A stretch of 64,000 nt of DNA from Terribacillus aidingensis (lineage in GTDB: Bacteria > Bacillota > Bacilli > Bacillales > Amphibacillaceae). The DNA lies in the NCBI RefSeq assembly GCF_040703035.1, contig NZ_CP159996.1, forward strand, positions 2,328,001 through 2,392,000, in the 5' to 3' direction. Below the pieces are notes generated by a model. That model was not told the DNA's origin and did no database searches. It saw nothing but the letters and a program-made list of their open reading frames with translations. This document shows, in pieces, positions 54,244-63,648 of this stretch. Position 1 is the stretch's first letter, and every line of letters begins with the position of its first letter. Made by a program: the position numbers and the translations under genes.

Positions 54244-55314
54244 TTGCGTTTACAACCTTTGCGGGAAATGCTTAAAATCCCGAATACGAAAGTGGGCATG
54301 GCTTTTGCCATACTTGTCCCATTACTATTTTCCGTCATCTGGCTGACAGGCTATCATGATGCAACAAATCATCTGGACCGCTTGCATGTTGCTGTCGTCA
54401 ATGAAGATGGCGAACAGGCCAATGCATTGGCAGAAAAAATGATGGATAATATGCCATTTGATGCGGATCTTGCTTCTTATGATGAAGCAAAGAAACAGCT
54501 GGATAAAAATGATATTACGATGCTGATTGTCATTCCGGAAGCATTCACCGAAAACTTAGCCAAACAGAGTGACACGACATTACAATTCTACTTGAACAGC
54601 TCCAACTCACAGGTTGCTTTATCGGCAGCTGAAAGTACAGCAAGACAAATGACGGACTCTATAGCTGGTTCCAATGTACAAGCAGAAATCATCAAAGAAA
54701 ATCACATTGATAACTTCGCAACCAGCATGGTACCGATGATCCTTGGTTTCATCATCTTCATAGCTGTCATGACAATGAATATCCAAATGAACATTGTCAC
54801 ACAAATCCTGAGTCGCAAATTTGGCAAATGGCAGCTCTTCTGGAATAAACAGCTGCTTTTACTGATTATCGGTCTTGTCGTAACGACGATTATCGTAACG
54901 ATTCATGCACTTGCAAACGATACAGCTGCTTCCTACATGCAGCTATGGGGATTCGAGCTGCTAGTTGTCTTTGCCTGCATCGCTTTCACACAGATGAGCT
55001 TTGCTATTTTCGGCAATGCTGGTGCTTTATTCAACGTTGCTATGATTCCGTTCCAATTGATGGCAGCCGGGAATATCATTCCGACAGATCTTTTGTCTCC
55101 TGTATTCCGTGTAATAGGCGCTGCACTGCCAGCTTCTAATGGGGTGCAAGGCTTCACTCAGCTAATTTACGCTGGAGAAAGTGTACCATCAACTATCCTT
55201 CATCTTGGATTGATCTTGATTATCACGTTCTTACTTACATGTGCAGCATTAATGCTGAAAAAACAGCAGCCTGTTCAGTTTGTTAAAAAAGACGAAAAAG
55301 CTGCAGCAGTATAA
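54244..55314 (+). CDS. YhgE/Pip-family membrane protein (ABC-2 type permease)
   Basis: A 356-residue protein with one N-terminal helix (about 17-36), an outside domain of some 130 residues (LHVAVVNEDGEQANALA...) and five to six C-terminal helices. This is the YhgE/SNG1/ABC-2 permease layout. Relatives are regulated by adjacent MarR or TetR repressors and are linked to drug or lipid export. The start is a TTG at 54244 with TGGAG about 9 bases upstream. The substrate is unknown. Confidence 0.85.
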   Translation: MRLQPLREMLKIPNTKVGMAFAILVPLLFSVIWLTGYHDATNHLDRLHVAVVNEDGEQANALAEKMMDNMPFDADLASYDEAKKQLDKNDITMLIVIPEAFTENLAKQSDTTLQFYLNSSNSQVALSAAESTARQMTDSIAGSNVQAEIIKENHIDNFATSMVPMILGFIIFIAVMTMNIQMNIVTQILSRKFGKWQLFWNKQLLLLIIGLVVTTIIVTIHALANDTAASYMQLWGFELLVVFACIAFTQMSFAIFGNAGALFNVAMIPFQLMAAGNIIPTDLLSPVFRVIGAALPASNGVQGFTQLIYAGESVPSTILHLGLILIITFLLTCAALMLKKQQPVQFVKKDEKAAAV

Positions 55315-55316
55315 AA

Positions 55317-55350
55317 AGAAACCTCCGCATGCAGAATGCGGAGGTTTTTC
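55317..55350. terminator. Bidirectional terminator between the YhgE-like gene and copZ
   Basis: AAACCTCCGCAT (55319-55330) pairs with ATGCGGAGGTTT (55336-55347) around five bases. Confidence 0.92.
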
Positions 55351-55557
55351 TTATACTACTACATCATAACCTTGTTCTTCGATTGCTTCTTTCATATCAT
55401 CTTTCGTCACTAATGTGTCATCATACACAACATCGACTTTTCCGCTGGCCAAATCCACGTCCACTCCTTGAATTCCTTCCAGTTCTCCTAGTGCTCCTTT
55501 GACTGCTTTCTCACAATGTCCGCAAGTCATCCCGTTTACTTGTAATGTCATTTCCAT
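55351..55557 (-). CDS. copZ: Copper chaperone CopZ
   Basis: A 68-residue heavy-metal-associated domain with the MTCGHC copper site near the N-terminus and the C-terminal EQGYDV tyrosine. It hands Cu(I) to CopA. It starts three bases after the copA stop, with AAGGAG 10 bases upstream. It is the last gene of csoR-copA-copZ. Confidence 0.95.
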   Translation of the reverse strand: MEMTLQVNGMTCGHCEKAVKGALGELEGIQGVDVDLASGKVDVVYDDTLVTKDDMKEAIEEQGYDVVV

Positions 55558-55560
55558 GTC

Positions 55561-57945
55561 TCATCTCTCCTTTAATTGTCTTTTCAATCGTAAAGCATTT
55601 GCTACCACACTGACAGAACTGAAGGCCATTGCTGCTCCAGCAAGCCATGGTGCCAGCAGACCGATTGCCGCGACTGGTATACCCGCACTGTTATATGCAA
55701 GTGCCCAAAATAAATTCTGTTTGATGTTGCGTATTGTTTTCGCACTATACCCTAATGCTTTTGGTACGAGTTTGAGATCTCCGCCAAGGATGGTCACTCC
55801 TGCTGCTTCTATTGCAACATCTGTGCCGGTGCCGATGGCAATTCCGATATCAGCGGCTGCCAATGCAGGTGCATCATTGATGCCGTCCCCTACCATCGCG
55901 ACAGTAAAGCCTTCCTCCTGCAGAGCCGCAATTCGATCTGCCTTTCCAGTGGGAAGCACACTGGCAAAAACGGTGTCGATCCCAACTTTCGCCGCTATGC
56001 TGTCAGCTGTTCGCTGATTATCCCCTGTCAGCATGACTGTCCGGATACCTTGTGATTTCAATTGTTTAATAGCTTCTGCTGCATCTGGTTTAACGGCATC
56101 ACTGACGGCGATGATCGATTCTATCTTTTTTTCTGCAGCAAGGTACATGACAGTCTTTCCTTCTTTTTCTAACGTATCAGCCTGGAGCTTAAAGTCTTCA
56201 AGCGGCACATTATTTTCTGTCATGAGTGCACTATTCCCAATTAGAATAGGAGTCCCTCCAACTATTCCTTTGATACCCCTGCCAGGTATATTCTCAAACG
56301 TTTCCGCTTCCTTGACTGGAAGACTATGCTCTTCCCCGTATTGAACAAAGGATTGGGCAAGCGGATGCTCTGATTGTTTTTCGAGCGCAATCGCTTCAGA
56401 CAAGTGGTGCGCGTCACCAAAAATATCTGTCACCTGCGGTCTTCCTTGGGTGATTGTGCCAGTTTTATCGAAGACGACAGCATCTACCTTATATGCTGTC
56501 TCCAGTTGTTCGCCGCCTTTGAACAAGATGCCTGCTTCTGCTGCTTTGCCTGTGCCGACCATGATGCTTGTCGGAGTAGCGAGTCCCAGTGCACAAGGGC
56601 ATGCGATTACCAATACAGCGATAGCTGCTGTCAAAGCTGGAGCCATCTCCCCTGGATTCACCAGGAGGATCCATACTGCAAATGTAAGTATACTAATTAC
56701 TATAACTGCCGGAACGAAAAACGAAGAAACGCGATCGGCAAAGCGCTGGATAGGTGCTTTGGATCCTTGAGCACGTTCTACTGCACGAATGATTTCCGCA
56801 AGAACTGACTCTTCATTTGAATGTGTCACTTTTACTTGGATTGTTCCATTTCCATTGACTGTAGCACCTGCTACCTTATCGCCAATATCTTTGCTGACTG
56901 GAATACTTTCTCCAGTGAGCATCGATTCGTCAACATGGGTACTGCCTTTCACAATGATGCCATCTGCAGGAAGTTTCTCTCCGGGGCGTACAATAACGAT
57001 ATCACCCTGCACCAGCTCTGCAGCCGCAATTTTCTCTTCCTGTTCCCCACGCAATACGGTCGCTTCTTTCGCCTGTAAGCCGATGAGGGAAGTGATTGCT
57101 GTAGTAGTTCGCCCTTTCGCCATCTTTTCCATATATTTACCAAGAAGAATCAAGGTGATCAAAATGGCACTCGTCTCAAAATAAAGCGCAGGCATATGTC
57201 CGCTGCCTTGAAAACGAATTACTTCATATAAACTGTAGAAATATGCTGCACTTGTGCCGAGCGCAACCAGCACATCCATATTAGCTGACCCGCTGCGTAA
57301 GCTATGATAAGCTCCTCTGTAAAATTGCCAGCCGATCAAAAATTGAACTGGTGTAGCCAATAATAGCTGCACCCACGGATTCATGAGGATATGCGGTACT
57401 TCATACAAGCCCAAATGTCCGCCCATTGTAGCGAGCAGCGGCAAAGATAGCAAAGCGGATAGCAGTAGTTTCATTTGCATCATCCGGATACCTTTGTCTC
57501 TGGCTTGCTCATTTTCTTCCCTGGATTTACGCAGGCTTGCATCATAGCCTAATTTCCGGATGCGCTCGATAAATTCATCTGTACCTGTAAGCAGCGGATT
57601 ATAGCGGATGGCTGCCGTCTCTCCAGCCAGGTTGACAACAGCTTGCTGGATGCCCTCCTGCTTGTTCAGCACCTTCTCGATTCTTGCTGAACAGGCAGCG
57701 CAAGTCATTCCTTTTATATCAAGGGAAACTTCCTCAGGTTCCACTCCGTAGCCTAGCTTTTCAAGCTTACCTGTTAAATCTGTTTCATCCACCTGGTTCG
57801 GATCAAAAGAGATTGCTGCCTTTTCTGTTGCCAGATTGACATTGGCCTCTACCGTATCCATCTTGTTCAGCACTTTTTCGATACGGGTGGCACATGCAGC
57901 ACAAGTCATACCGGTAATGGGTACTGTTACTTGCTTCTTCTTCAT
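55561..57945 (-). CDS. copA: Copper-exporting P1B-type ATPase CopA
   Basis: A 794-residue Cu(I) exporter. Two N-terminal HMA domains have MTCAAC at C15/C18 and C82/C85. Eight membrane helices follow. TGES is at 344-347, CPC at 449-451 in helix 6, DKTGT at 493-497 with the phosphorylated Asp, SEHPLA further on, and [10 protein letters not shown] closes the P domain. GGAGG lies 8 bases before the ATG. It lies between csoR and copZ. Confidence 0.97.
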   Translation of the reverse strand: MKKKQVTVPITGMTCAACATRIEKVLNKMDTVEANVNLATEKAAISFDPNQVDETDLTGKLEKLGYGVEPEEVSLDIKGMTCAACSARIEKVLNKQEGIQQAVVNLAGETAAIRYNPLLTGTDEFIERIRKLGYDASLRKSREENEQARDKGIRMMQMKLLLSALLSLPLLATMGGHLGLYEVPHILMNPWVQLLLATPVQFLIGWQFYRGAYHSLRSGSANMDVLVALGTSAAYFYSLYEVIRFQGSGHMPALYFETSAILITLILLGKYMEKMAKGRTTTAITSLIGLQAKEATVLRGEQEEKIAAAELVQGDIVIVRPGEKLPADGIIVKGSTHVDESMLTGESIPVSKDIGDKVAGATVNGNGTIQVKVTHSNEESVLAEIIRAVERAQGSKAPIQRFADRVSSFFVPAVIVISILTFAVWILLVNPGEMAPALTAAIAVLVIACPCALGLATPTSIMVGTGKAAEAGILFKGGEQLETAYKVDAVVFDKTGTITQGRPQVTDIFGDAHHLSEAIALEKQSEHPLAQSFVQYGEEHSLPVKEAETFENIPGRGIKGIVGGTPILIGNSALMTENNVPLEDFKLQADTLEKEGKTVMYLAAEKKIESIIAVSDAVKPDAAEAIKQLKSQGIRTVMLTGDNQRTADSIAAKVGIDTVFASVLPTGKADRIAALQEEGFTVAMVGDGINDAPALAAADIGIAIGTGTDVAIEAAGVTILGGDLKLVPKALGYSAKTIRNIKQNLFWALAYNSAGIPVAAIGLLAPWLAGAAMAFSSVSVVANALRLKRQLKER

Positions 57946-57957
57946 ATGGACCGCCTC

Positions 57958-58257
57958 CTATTTGCCGAATTGCTGCAGTACTTTCATCAATTCATCAATG
58001 GCCTCTTCCCCATCTCCATGCTGAATTGCATGGGAAACACAATGCTTCATATGTCTTTCGGTTACTGCGGCTCCGGTTTTTTTCAGTGCCGCCTGAATAG
58101 CTGATATTTGAACAAGGATATCCACACAATATCTATCTTCCTCGACCATGTTCTGAAGTCCTCTAACTTGTCCCTCGATTCGTTTGAGCCGATTAACAAG
58201 CGCTTGCTTCTCTGTCGTAGTCCTTGATTTGACTGGCTTTTTATCTGAATGTTCCAT
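57958..58257 (-). CDS. csoR: Copper-sensing repressor CsoR
   Basis: A 99-residue all-helical repressor. The Cu(I) ligands C44, H69 and C73 (DRYCVDI and RHMKHCVSH) are all present, which distinguishes it from CstR and formaldehyde-sensing relatives. It represses copZA and is released by Cu(I). AAAGGAGG lies 5-6 bases before the ATG. Two operator-like repeats precede it. Confidence 0.95.
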   Translation of the reverse strand: MEHSDKKPVKSRTTTEKQALVNRLKRIEGQVRGLQNMVEEDRYCVDILVQISAIQAALKKTGAAVTERHMKHCVSHAIQHGDGEEAIDELMKVLQQFGK

Positions 58258-58271
58258 AGCACACCTCCTTT

Positions 58272-58323
58272 ATACCCCCTATAGGTATACAAATATAATA
58301 TACCCCCACCAGGTATATGTCAA
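58272..58323 (-). promoter_or_regulatory. csoR-copAZ promoter with two CsoR operators
   Basis: ATACCCCCTATAGGTAT (58272-58288) and ATACCCCCACCAGGTAT (58300-58316) are two matching pseudo-palindromes of the CsoR type. On the minus strand TTGACA (58318-58323) and TATTAT (58295-58300) are 17 bases apart, so the second operator fills the spacer and the first covers the start point. Confidence 0.85.
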
Positions 58324-58338
58324 TAAATTGATTTTAAA

Positions 58339-58376
58339 TCGAAACGATTATGATTTACAAATCGAAATGATTACGA
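58339..58376 (+). promoter_or_regulatory. Two Zur boxes upstream of znuC
   Basis: TCGAAATGATTACGA (58362-58376) matches the Bacillus Zur consensus TCGTAATNATTACGA with one mismatch. TCGAAACGATTATGA (58339-58353) matches with three. They lie 23 bases apart before the zinc transporter genes. Confidence 0.75.
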
Positions 58377-58424
58377 TAGAATAAGTCTTTGTGAAGAAGT
58401 ACGTGATTAGAAAGGTGATAGAAA

Positions 58425-59153
58425 ATGACATCTATCCTTCAAATAGATACTATTAATTTCTCATATGAACAGAAGGCTGCCTTACGCGAGGTCTCCCTTC
58501 AAGTAAAAAAAGGTGACTTCCTCGGTTTGATCGGTCCAAACGGCGGGGGTAAAACAACATTGATCAAGCTGGCACTTGGAATGCTGCAGCCTAATAATGG
58601 CTCCATCCAGCTTTTTGGACAGTCTGTTTCTTCCTTTAAGGACTGGAATAAAGTGAGCTTTGTATCCCAAAAGGCGAATGCCTTCAATAAAGGTTTCCCA
58701 GCTACTGTTTTCGAAGTAGTCGCAATGGGGCTTACCCCGAAAATCGGTTATTTCCGCAGATTCTCCGCTAAGCACCGGGCCGCTGTAAAGCAAGCTGTTG
58801 CGCAAGTGGATATGAGCGATTATCTGCACGAAAATATCAGCAGTTTGTCCGGAGGCCAGCAGCAGCGCGTTTTCATCGCCAGAGCGCTTGTAAGCCAGCC
58901 GGAATTGATCATACTCGATGAGCCGACTGTTGGAATCGACCACGCCAATGTGAAAGGCTTCTATGAATTATTGCAGCGGCTGAATGAGGAAAAAGGACTT
59001 ACCTTAGTGATGATCACGCATGATTTGGCTGGGATTGCGCATTATGCATCCAAACTTGTTTATTTGGATCAGCAAGTCCAATACGAAGGCAGCCCAGAAC
59101 AATTCAGCCTGCCTGAAACCGATTTACATGTATTGCGAGGTATTCATGCATGA
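58425..59153 (+). CDS. znuC: Zinc ABC transporter ATPase ZnuC
   Basis: A 242-residue ABC ATPase of the metal (Zn/Mn) family. Walker A is GPNGGGKTT (37-45), the signature is LSGGQQQRVFIA and Walker B is LIILDEPTVG. AAAGGTG precedes the ATG. It overlaps znuB by four bases (ATGA). Zur boxes upstream make zinc the likely substrate. Confidence 0.92.
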   Translation: MTSILQIDTINFSYEQKAALREVSLQVKKGDFLGLIGPNGGGKTTLIKLALGMLQPNNGSIQLFGQSVSSFKDWNKVSFVSQKANAFNKGFPATVFEVVAMGLTPKIGYFRRFSAKHRAAVKQAVAQVDMSDYLHENISSLSGGQQQRVFIARALVSQPELIILDEPTVGIDHANVKGFYELLQRLNEEKGLTLVMITHDLAGIAHYASKLVYLDQQVQYEGSPEQFSLPETDLHVLRGIHA

Positions 59154-60016
59154 TTGCTGATTTTCTTCAATTTGAATTTTTACGAAATACACTATATACC
59201 GGTCTGCTAATCGGCTTGATTGCTCCATTACTCGGCTGCTTCATCGTCGTACGCAGACTGTCTCTGATTGCGGATGCCCTATCGCATGTAACCTTAGCAG
59301 GTATTGCATTCGGACTGTTGCTGGAGAAAAAGCTGGCAACTCCTGTGATAACACCGTTTTATGCGGGTCTTGGGTTCTCGGTTGCAGCATCACTGCTAAT
59401 CGAGAAGCTTCGCAGCATGTTCCGTAACTTCCAAGAAATCGCTATTCCGATCATCCTTTCTGGAGGAGTCGGCTTGAGTGTTATTTTCATATCTTTGGCT
59501 AATGGTTTTACAACGGATCTTTTTTCTTATCTATTCGGATCTGTATCTGCTGTCAGCAGTGAAGACCTGCGTGTTATTGTGATCATCTCAATTATTGTCC
59601 TGCTAGTCATCGGATTCTTGTACAAGCAGCTGCTTGTGCTTTCCTTTGATGAAGAGCATGCGCGTGTCAGCGGCTTGCATGCAAGAGCAATCCATTTTAT
59701 CTTCATGCTGCTGACTGCCCTTGTCATTGCAGCGAGCATCCGGATCGTTGGTGTGCTGCTCGTCTCTGCCTTGATGACAATACCTGTAGCAGCAGCCATC
59801 CGTCTGGCAAAGGGCTTTAAATGGGCAATGATACTGGCTATCCTCTTCGGGGAGACATCCGTTATTGTCGGCCTCTTCTCTGGTTATTATTTTGAAATAC
59901 CGCCAGGGGGTACTATTGTTGTCGTATCGATCCTGATTCTTCTGTTGAGTTTCATCATTCAAAAGCTGCTGCTTGCGAACAAACGAAAAGCGGCATTCGA
60001 GAAAGGAGTTTCCTGA
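59150..60016 (+). CDS. znuB: Zinc ABC transporter permease ZnuB
   Basis: A 288-residue permease with eight to nine membrane helices of the ABC-3 family (FIVVRRLSLIADALSHVTLAG and RIVGVLLVSALMTIPVAAA). It overlaps znuC by four bases and precedes zur. The solute-binding protein ZnuA, first in the B. subtilis operon, is not in this cluster. Confidence 0.92.
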   Translation: MIADFLQFEFLRNTLYTGLLIGLIAPLLGCFIVVRRLSLIADALSHVTLAGIAFGLLLEKKLATPVITPFYAGLGFSVAASLLIEKLRSMFRNFQEIAIPIILSGGVGLSVIFISLANGFTTDLFSYLFGSVSAVSSEDLRVIVIISIIVLLVIGFLYKQLLVLSFDEEHARVSGLHARAIHFIFMLLTALVIAASIRIVGVLLVSALMTIPVAAAIRLAKGFKWAMILAILFGETSVIVGLFSGYYFEIPPGGTIVVVSILILLLSFIIQKLLLANKRKAAFEKGVS

Positions 60017-60017
60017 T

Positions 60018-60434
60018 ATGCAAGTGGACGAAGGTATTGCGATTCTGAAGGAAAATGGTCATAAATATACGGATAAACGCGCAGATATCCTAGCTTATTT
60101 TATCCATGCCAAAGGATATCGAAGTGCAAAAGCACTGCTTGCTTTCATGGAAACTAGCTATGCTGGTATCAGCTTGGATACTATCTACCGCAATCTCCGT
60201 CTTTTCGAACAGCTGGAGCTGCTCGAATCCCGTGAAAAAAACGGAGAAAAGCTGTTTAAAATCGCTTGCAGAAGCGGCACGCATCACCATCATTTCATTT
60301 GTGAAAGCTGCGGACTGACCAAACCGCTCCAGAAATGTCCGCTGCCAGTTTACACAGAAGAACTTGCGGATTATCATGTAAATACACACGCTTTCGAGCT
60401 TTATGGTCTTTGCCCGACGTGTCACAATCGTTAA
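60018..60434 (+). CDS. zur: Fur-family zinc regulator Zur
   Basis: A 138-residue Fur-family repressor. An N-terminal winged helix (HKYTDKRADIL, SLDTIYRNLRLFE) is followed by a metal domain with HHHH at 89-92 and the structural zinc site C95-x2-C98 and C132-x2-C135. Placement with znuCB and Zur boxes supports Zur over PerR or Fur. The ATG at 60018 follows AAAGGAG by 9-10 bases; the longer ORF overlaps znuB without a signal. Confidence 0.88.
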   Translation: MQVDEGIAILKENGHKYTDKRADILAYFIHAKGYRSAKALLAFMETSYAGISLDTIYRNLRLFEQLELLESREKNGEKLFKIACRSGTHHHHFICESCGLTKPLQKCPLPVYTEELADYHVNTHAFELYGLCPTCHNR

Positions 60435-60447
60435 GGAGTCGATATAT

Positions 60448-60627
60448 ATGCCAATCATTACAGTTAAAATGCTGGAAGGCCGAACGGATGAACAAAAAGA
60501 ACAAATGATCAAGAAAATGACCGACGTGATGGTCGAGACAACTGGCGCTCGCGCAGAAGCAGTTTCCATCATCATCGAGGAAATGAACAAATCAAATTAT
60601 GGTGTCGCAGGAAAGCGCCTATCCTAA
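60448..60627 (+). CDS. 4-oxalocrotonate tautomerase-family protein
   Basis: A 59-residue tautomerase. After removal of Met the N-terminal Pro1 (MPIITVKML) becomes the catalytic base, and R-x-DEQK and GARAEAVSIIIEE are typical. B. subtilis YwhB is a relative. The substrate is unknown. AAGGAG precedes the ATG by 9 bases. It is probably the last gene of the znuCB-zur transcript. Confidence 0.88.
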   Translation: MPIITVKMLEGRTDEQKEQMIKKMTDVMVETTGARAEAVSIIIEEMNKSNYGVAGKRLS

Positions 60628-60629
60628 TG

Positions 60630-60666
60630 AAAAAGCAGCATGCCAGTTTGGCATGCTGCTTTTTTT
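60630..60666. terminator. Bidirectional terminator after the tautomerase gene
   Basis: AAAAAGCAGCATGCCA (60630-60645) pairs with TGGCATGCTGCTTTTT (60649-60664), around GTT. Confidence 0.93.
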
Positions 60667-61459
60667 ATAGTATCACTTCCTCCAGCACTTTCCGTTCCTC
60701 CAGCTCGAAGAGGTTTTTACCTTCCGTCTGCTGGACCTGCTTCTGCATATAACTCTCGATCAATTTGGCTTCTTCTTTATTACCGACGAGGTGGATGCTT
60801 TTCCATTCTCTATCTTTTGCGAGCTTATCAAGGTCAGGTGCAAGAGATTTGTACCAGCGCTTCTGGTTAGCTTCCAAGCGGTTCTCGATCGTGTCCTTCT
60901 TCGATCCTTTTCCGCCTTTCCCTTTAATGGACAATGCCCGCTGCGGGCTAGCCTGCACCTTCCATTTCTCGGTGTCTAAATCCATCTCATATATCTTTGT
61001 GTCATTTATCTTCCCTAGGACGGCATCGATTACTTTGACTTGATTTCTTTGCACCAGAATGACGCCTGACTCTGGAAATTTTTCATACAGAGCCTGAAAT
61101 TGATCCAGCTTCGGCTCATCTTCCCAGTGAAATTCTGTCGTGACTGGCATTTGGAGGCATTCCGCAAACCAAATATCATCCGCAGATGCAAACACGACAC
61201 AGCTTTTTTTCATGCTTTGACCGTTATCCTCCAGGAACGCTTTCACCTTATCCTTCACTTTCAAGAATTGCTCCAGCTCCTGGGGGTCGTTCTTGAGATA
61301 TGTTTCGAAGTTCTTCAATCCATTCTTTACGTGAATCTTCCATTCGCCACCTGTCTGATCACGGTTGGCGGGATCCGTATTCACATACATGCTAAGTACT
61401 TTCTGAGGATGGCGCTTGGCTTTTTGTGCGAGTTTCTCCATGTCCTTTGCGTAACACAA
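60665..61459 (-). CDS. VLRF1/baeRF-type release-factor-like protein
   Basis: A 264-residue soluble protein with the bacterial eRF1-like layout: KVLSMYVNTDPANRDQ at the N-terminus, a long alpha/beta middle region ending in an internal beta domain, and a lysine-rich loop with KGKGGKGSKKD at about residues 190-200. The family is related to archaeo-eukaryotic release factors and may rescue ribosomes; this is inference. The start is uncertain: TTG 61459 has AGGAG 10 bases upstream, and ATG 61441 has only a badly spaced AAAGG. Confidence 0.7.
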   Translation of the reverse strand: MCYAKDMEKLAQKAKRHPQKVLSMYVNTDPANRDQTGGEWKIHVKNGLKNFETYLKNDPQELEQFLKVKDKVKAFLEDNGQSMKKSCVVFASADDIWFAECLQMPVTTEFHWEDEPKLDQFQALYEKFPESGVILVQRNQVKVIDAVLGKINDTKIYEMDLDTEKWKVQASPQRALSIKGKGGKGSKKDTIENRLEANQKRWYKSLAPDLDKLAKDREWKSIHLVGNKEEAKLIESYMQKQVQQTEGKNLFELEERKVLEEVIL

Positions 61460-61612
61460 ACTGCAATCACTCCTCTTACAAATTTGCTTAGTAAAGTAAA
61501 ACTAGCATATAGCACTACATACCACATACAAGCTGATTGAAACGTTAAAAAGGAAGGAAATAAGGGAATGATGTTAAGATCGAACTATGTTACCTGAAGG
61601 CTGTGATAAATC

Positions 61613-62047
61613 ATGTTAAAAAGGACCCGCACACAAATCCTGCAATTTACGTCTATTGGCGTACTTAACGCAGCAGTTGACCTAGTCGTACTCAATATAT
61701 TACTACTTATCTGGCCAACGAAGAATAATCTCCTGCTGCTGCTTTTCAATACCATCAGTTATTTAGTATGTATTTGGAACAGTTATTATTGGAATACGAG
61801 ATTTACGTTCCGTAAGCAGAAAAAATCAAGCAGAGCAGAGAAAAGTCTGTTCTTTGCGCAAGCTTTAGTTGCATTAGTAATCAGCAATCTTGTTTTCATC
61901 GCGGGTCTAGCTATCCTCCGAACAATTACGTTTGTATCCTTCCCGGCATATATTGATAATAATATAGCCAAAGGAGCAGCCATGTTCCTCTCTTCGGCCA
62001 GCAGCTTCCTATTCATGAAGTACATTGTGTTCAAGAGAAAAAAATAG
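61613..62047 (+). CDS. GtrA-family membrane protein
   Basis: A 144-residue protein with four membrane helices and the GtrA signature (IGVLNAAVDLVVLNILL, NSYYWNTRFTFR and SSFLFMKYIVFK). Family members help move undecaprenyl-phosphate-linked sugars across the membrane in surface glycan synthesis. No glycosyltransferase is adjacent, so its partner is not visible. The ribosome binding site is weak (GAAGG). Confidence 0.85.
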   Translation: MLKRTRTQILQFTSIGVLNAAVDLVVLNILLLIWPTKNNLLLLLFNTISYLVCIWNSYYWNTRFTFRKQKKSSRAEKSLFFAQALVALVISNLVFIAGLAILRTITFVSFPAYIDNNIAKGAAMFLSSASSFLFMKYIVFKRKK

Positions 62048-62076
62048 GCGTATACCATGCGGTATACGCCTATTTT
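62041..62076. terminator. Bidirectional terminator between the GtrA and SulP genes
   Basis: AAAATAGGCGTATACC (62041-62056) pairs with GGTATACGCCTATTTT (62061-62076) around ATGC. Confidence 0.93.
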
Positions 62077-63521
62077 CATGCCTGGATATAAGCCGCACGT
62101 CGATCAACGAGTGCTTGACTAGCATGGTCGAGATTACGGACATCCACCTGAATGCCATATTCCCTATATTTCAGCACTAGCTTGTCCAATGCTCCTACTG
62201 CTGAATCATCCCACAATCTCGCTTCCTGAAAATCCAAGATGATTTGCTGCGTATCCTCCCGTTTCGGATCAAATGAAGCTAGAAAATCAGTTACCGAAAC
62301 GAAAAACAGCTGTCCTTTGACCATATAGACTTTCTGTCCTTCTTGCTTCGTTCCTTTGACATTCACTTTTGATATCTTGGCTGCAAAGAACACAGCGCTC
62401 ATCAGTACCCCGATAATGACACCGACAGACAGGTTGTGCGTCCACAGCACAGCTGCAACTGTCACGATCATGACTGCAGCATCCGTCAGCGGCATCCGAT
62501 GCAGATTACGCACCGATGACCAGTCAAACGTTCCGATACTCACCATGAACATAACCGCAACAAGTGCTCCCATCGGGATTTGGACCAAAACATCATTGAA
62601 TACGATTATAAGCAGCATTAGAAACGCACCAGCAATAAAGGTAGACAGACGGGTCCGTCCGCCAGCTTTAACATTGATGACAGATTGTCCAATCATGGCG
62701 CAGCCAGCCATCCCACCGAAAAATCCAGCAGCAATATTAGCAATACCCTGGCCGCGCGCTTCACGGTTTTTATTACTGTTTGTATCTGTATAATCATCCA
62801 GCAACTGCGCCGTCAGAAATGTCTCCATCAGACCCACGATAGCTAAAGCAATAGCATATGGAAAAATGATTTGCAGTGTTTCCATATTGAACGGAACATC
62901 CGGTATGAAGAAGGAAGGCAAAGCCTGCTTCAATTCACCCATATCCCCGACTGTTTTTGTGGAACTATGCGTAAGTGCTGCGATTATGGTCATAACGACA
63001 ATCGCAACAAGCGGAGATGGAATAGCTTTCACAAAACGCGGCAGCACATAGATAATCACTAGTGCACCAGCCACGAAAGCGTAGATTTGCCATGACTCGC
63101 CCTCGAAATGAACGAGCTGCGCGATGAAAATCAAAATGGCTAAACTATTAACGAAGCCTATCATGACTGGCCGCGGAATAAAGATCATCAATCTTGCTAC
63201 TTTAAAGACGCCGAATAAAATTTGGATGATCCCGGTCAATATGGTTGTAGCGAAAAGATACTGCAATCCATGATCAGCGACAAGACTCCCCATTACAAGT
63301 GCCATCGCACCAGTGGCAGCAGATATCATCGCTGGCCGTCCGCCTGCAAACGCGATGACAACGGCAATACAGAAGGAGGCATATAATCCGACCATCGGAT
63401 CTACGCCTGCAATAATAGAAAAAGCAATTGCTTCCGGAATAAGTGCTAAGGCAACTAAAACTCCTGATAATACATCCTTCGGTACATTAGAAAACCATGC
63501 TTCTTTTATATTTGTAATCAT
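62076..63521 (-). CDS. SulP-family anion transporter
   Basis: A 481-residue SLC26/SulP transporter with 10-14 membrane helices ([48 protein letters not shown]) and a C-terminal STAS domain from about residue 385 ([14 protein letters not shown], then [19 protein letters not shown]). It carries sulfate, bicarbonate or other anions; which one is not clear. The start may be ATG 63530 or 63521. AGGAG is poorly spaced for both (3 and 12 bases), and homology of the N-terminus favours 63521. Confidence 0.88.
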   Translation of the reverse strand: MITNIKEAWFSNVPKDVLSGVLVALALIPEAIAFSIIAGVDPMVGLYASFCIAVVIAFAGGRPAMISAATGAMALVMGSLVADHGLQYLFATTILTGIIQILFGVFKVARLMIFIPRPVMIGFVNSLAILIFIAQLVHFEGESWQIYAFVAGALVIIYVLPRFVKAIPSPLVAIVVMTIIAALTHSSTKTVGDMGELKQALPSFFIPDVPFNMETLQIIFPYAIALAIVGLMETFLTAQLLDDYTDTNSNKNREARGQGIANIAAGFFGGMAGCAMIGQSVINVKAGGRTRLSTFIAGAFLMLLIIVFNDVLVQIPMGALVAVMFMVSIGTFDWSSVRNLHRMPLTDAAVMIVTVAAVLWTHNLSVGVIIGVLMSAVFFAAKISKVNVKGTKQEGQKVYMVKGQLFFVSVTDFLASFDPKREDTQQIILDFQEARLWDDSAVGALDKLVLKYREYGIQVDVRNLDHASQALVDRRAAYIQA

Positions 63522-63648
63522 GTACGACATAAACTCCTATCTCTTGACTTACAGCAGGTTATTATACCATATTCTTTAGAACCGTTGCAGCTGTGTATAC
63601 CAGTAATCAAAACTGGACATATTGTATAAAAAAAGCAGCAGGTGAACA

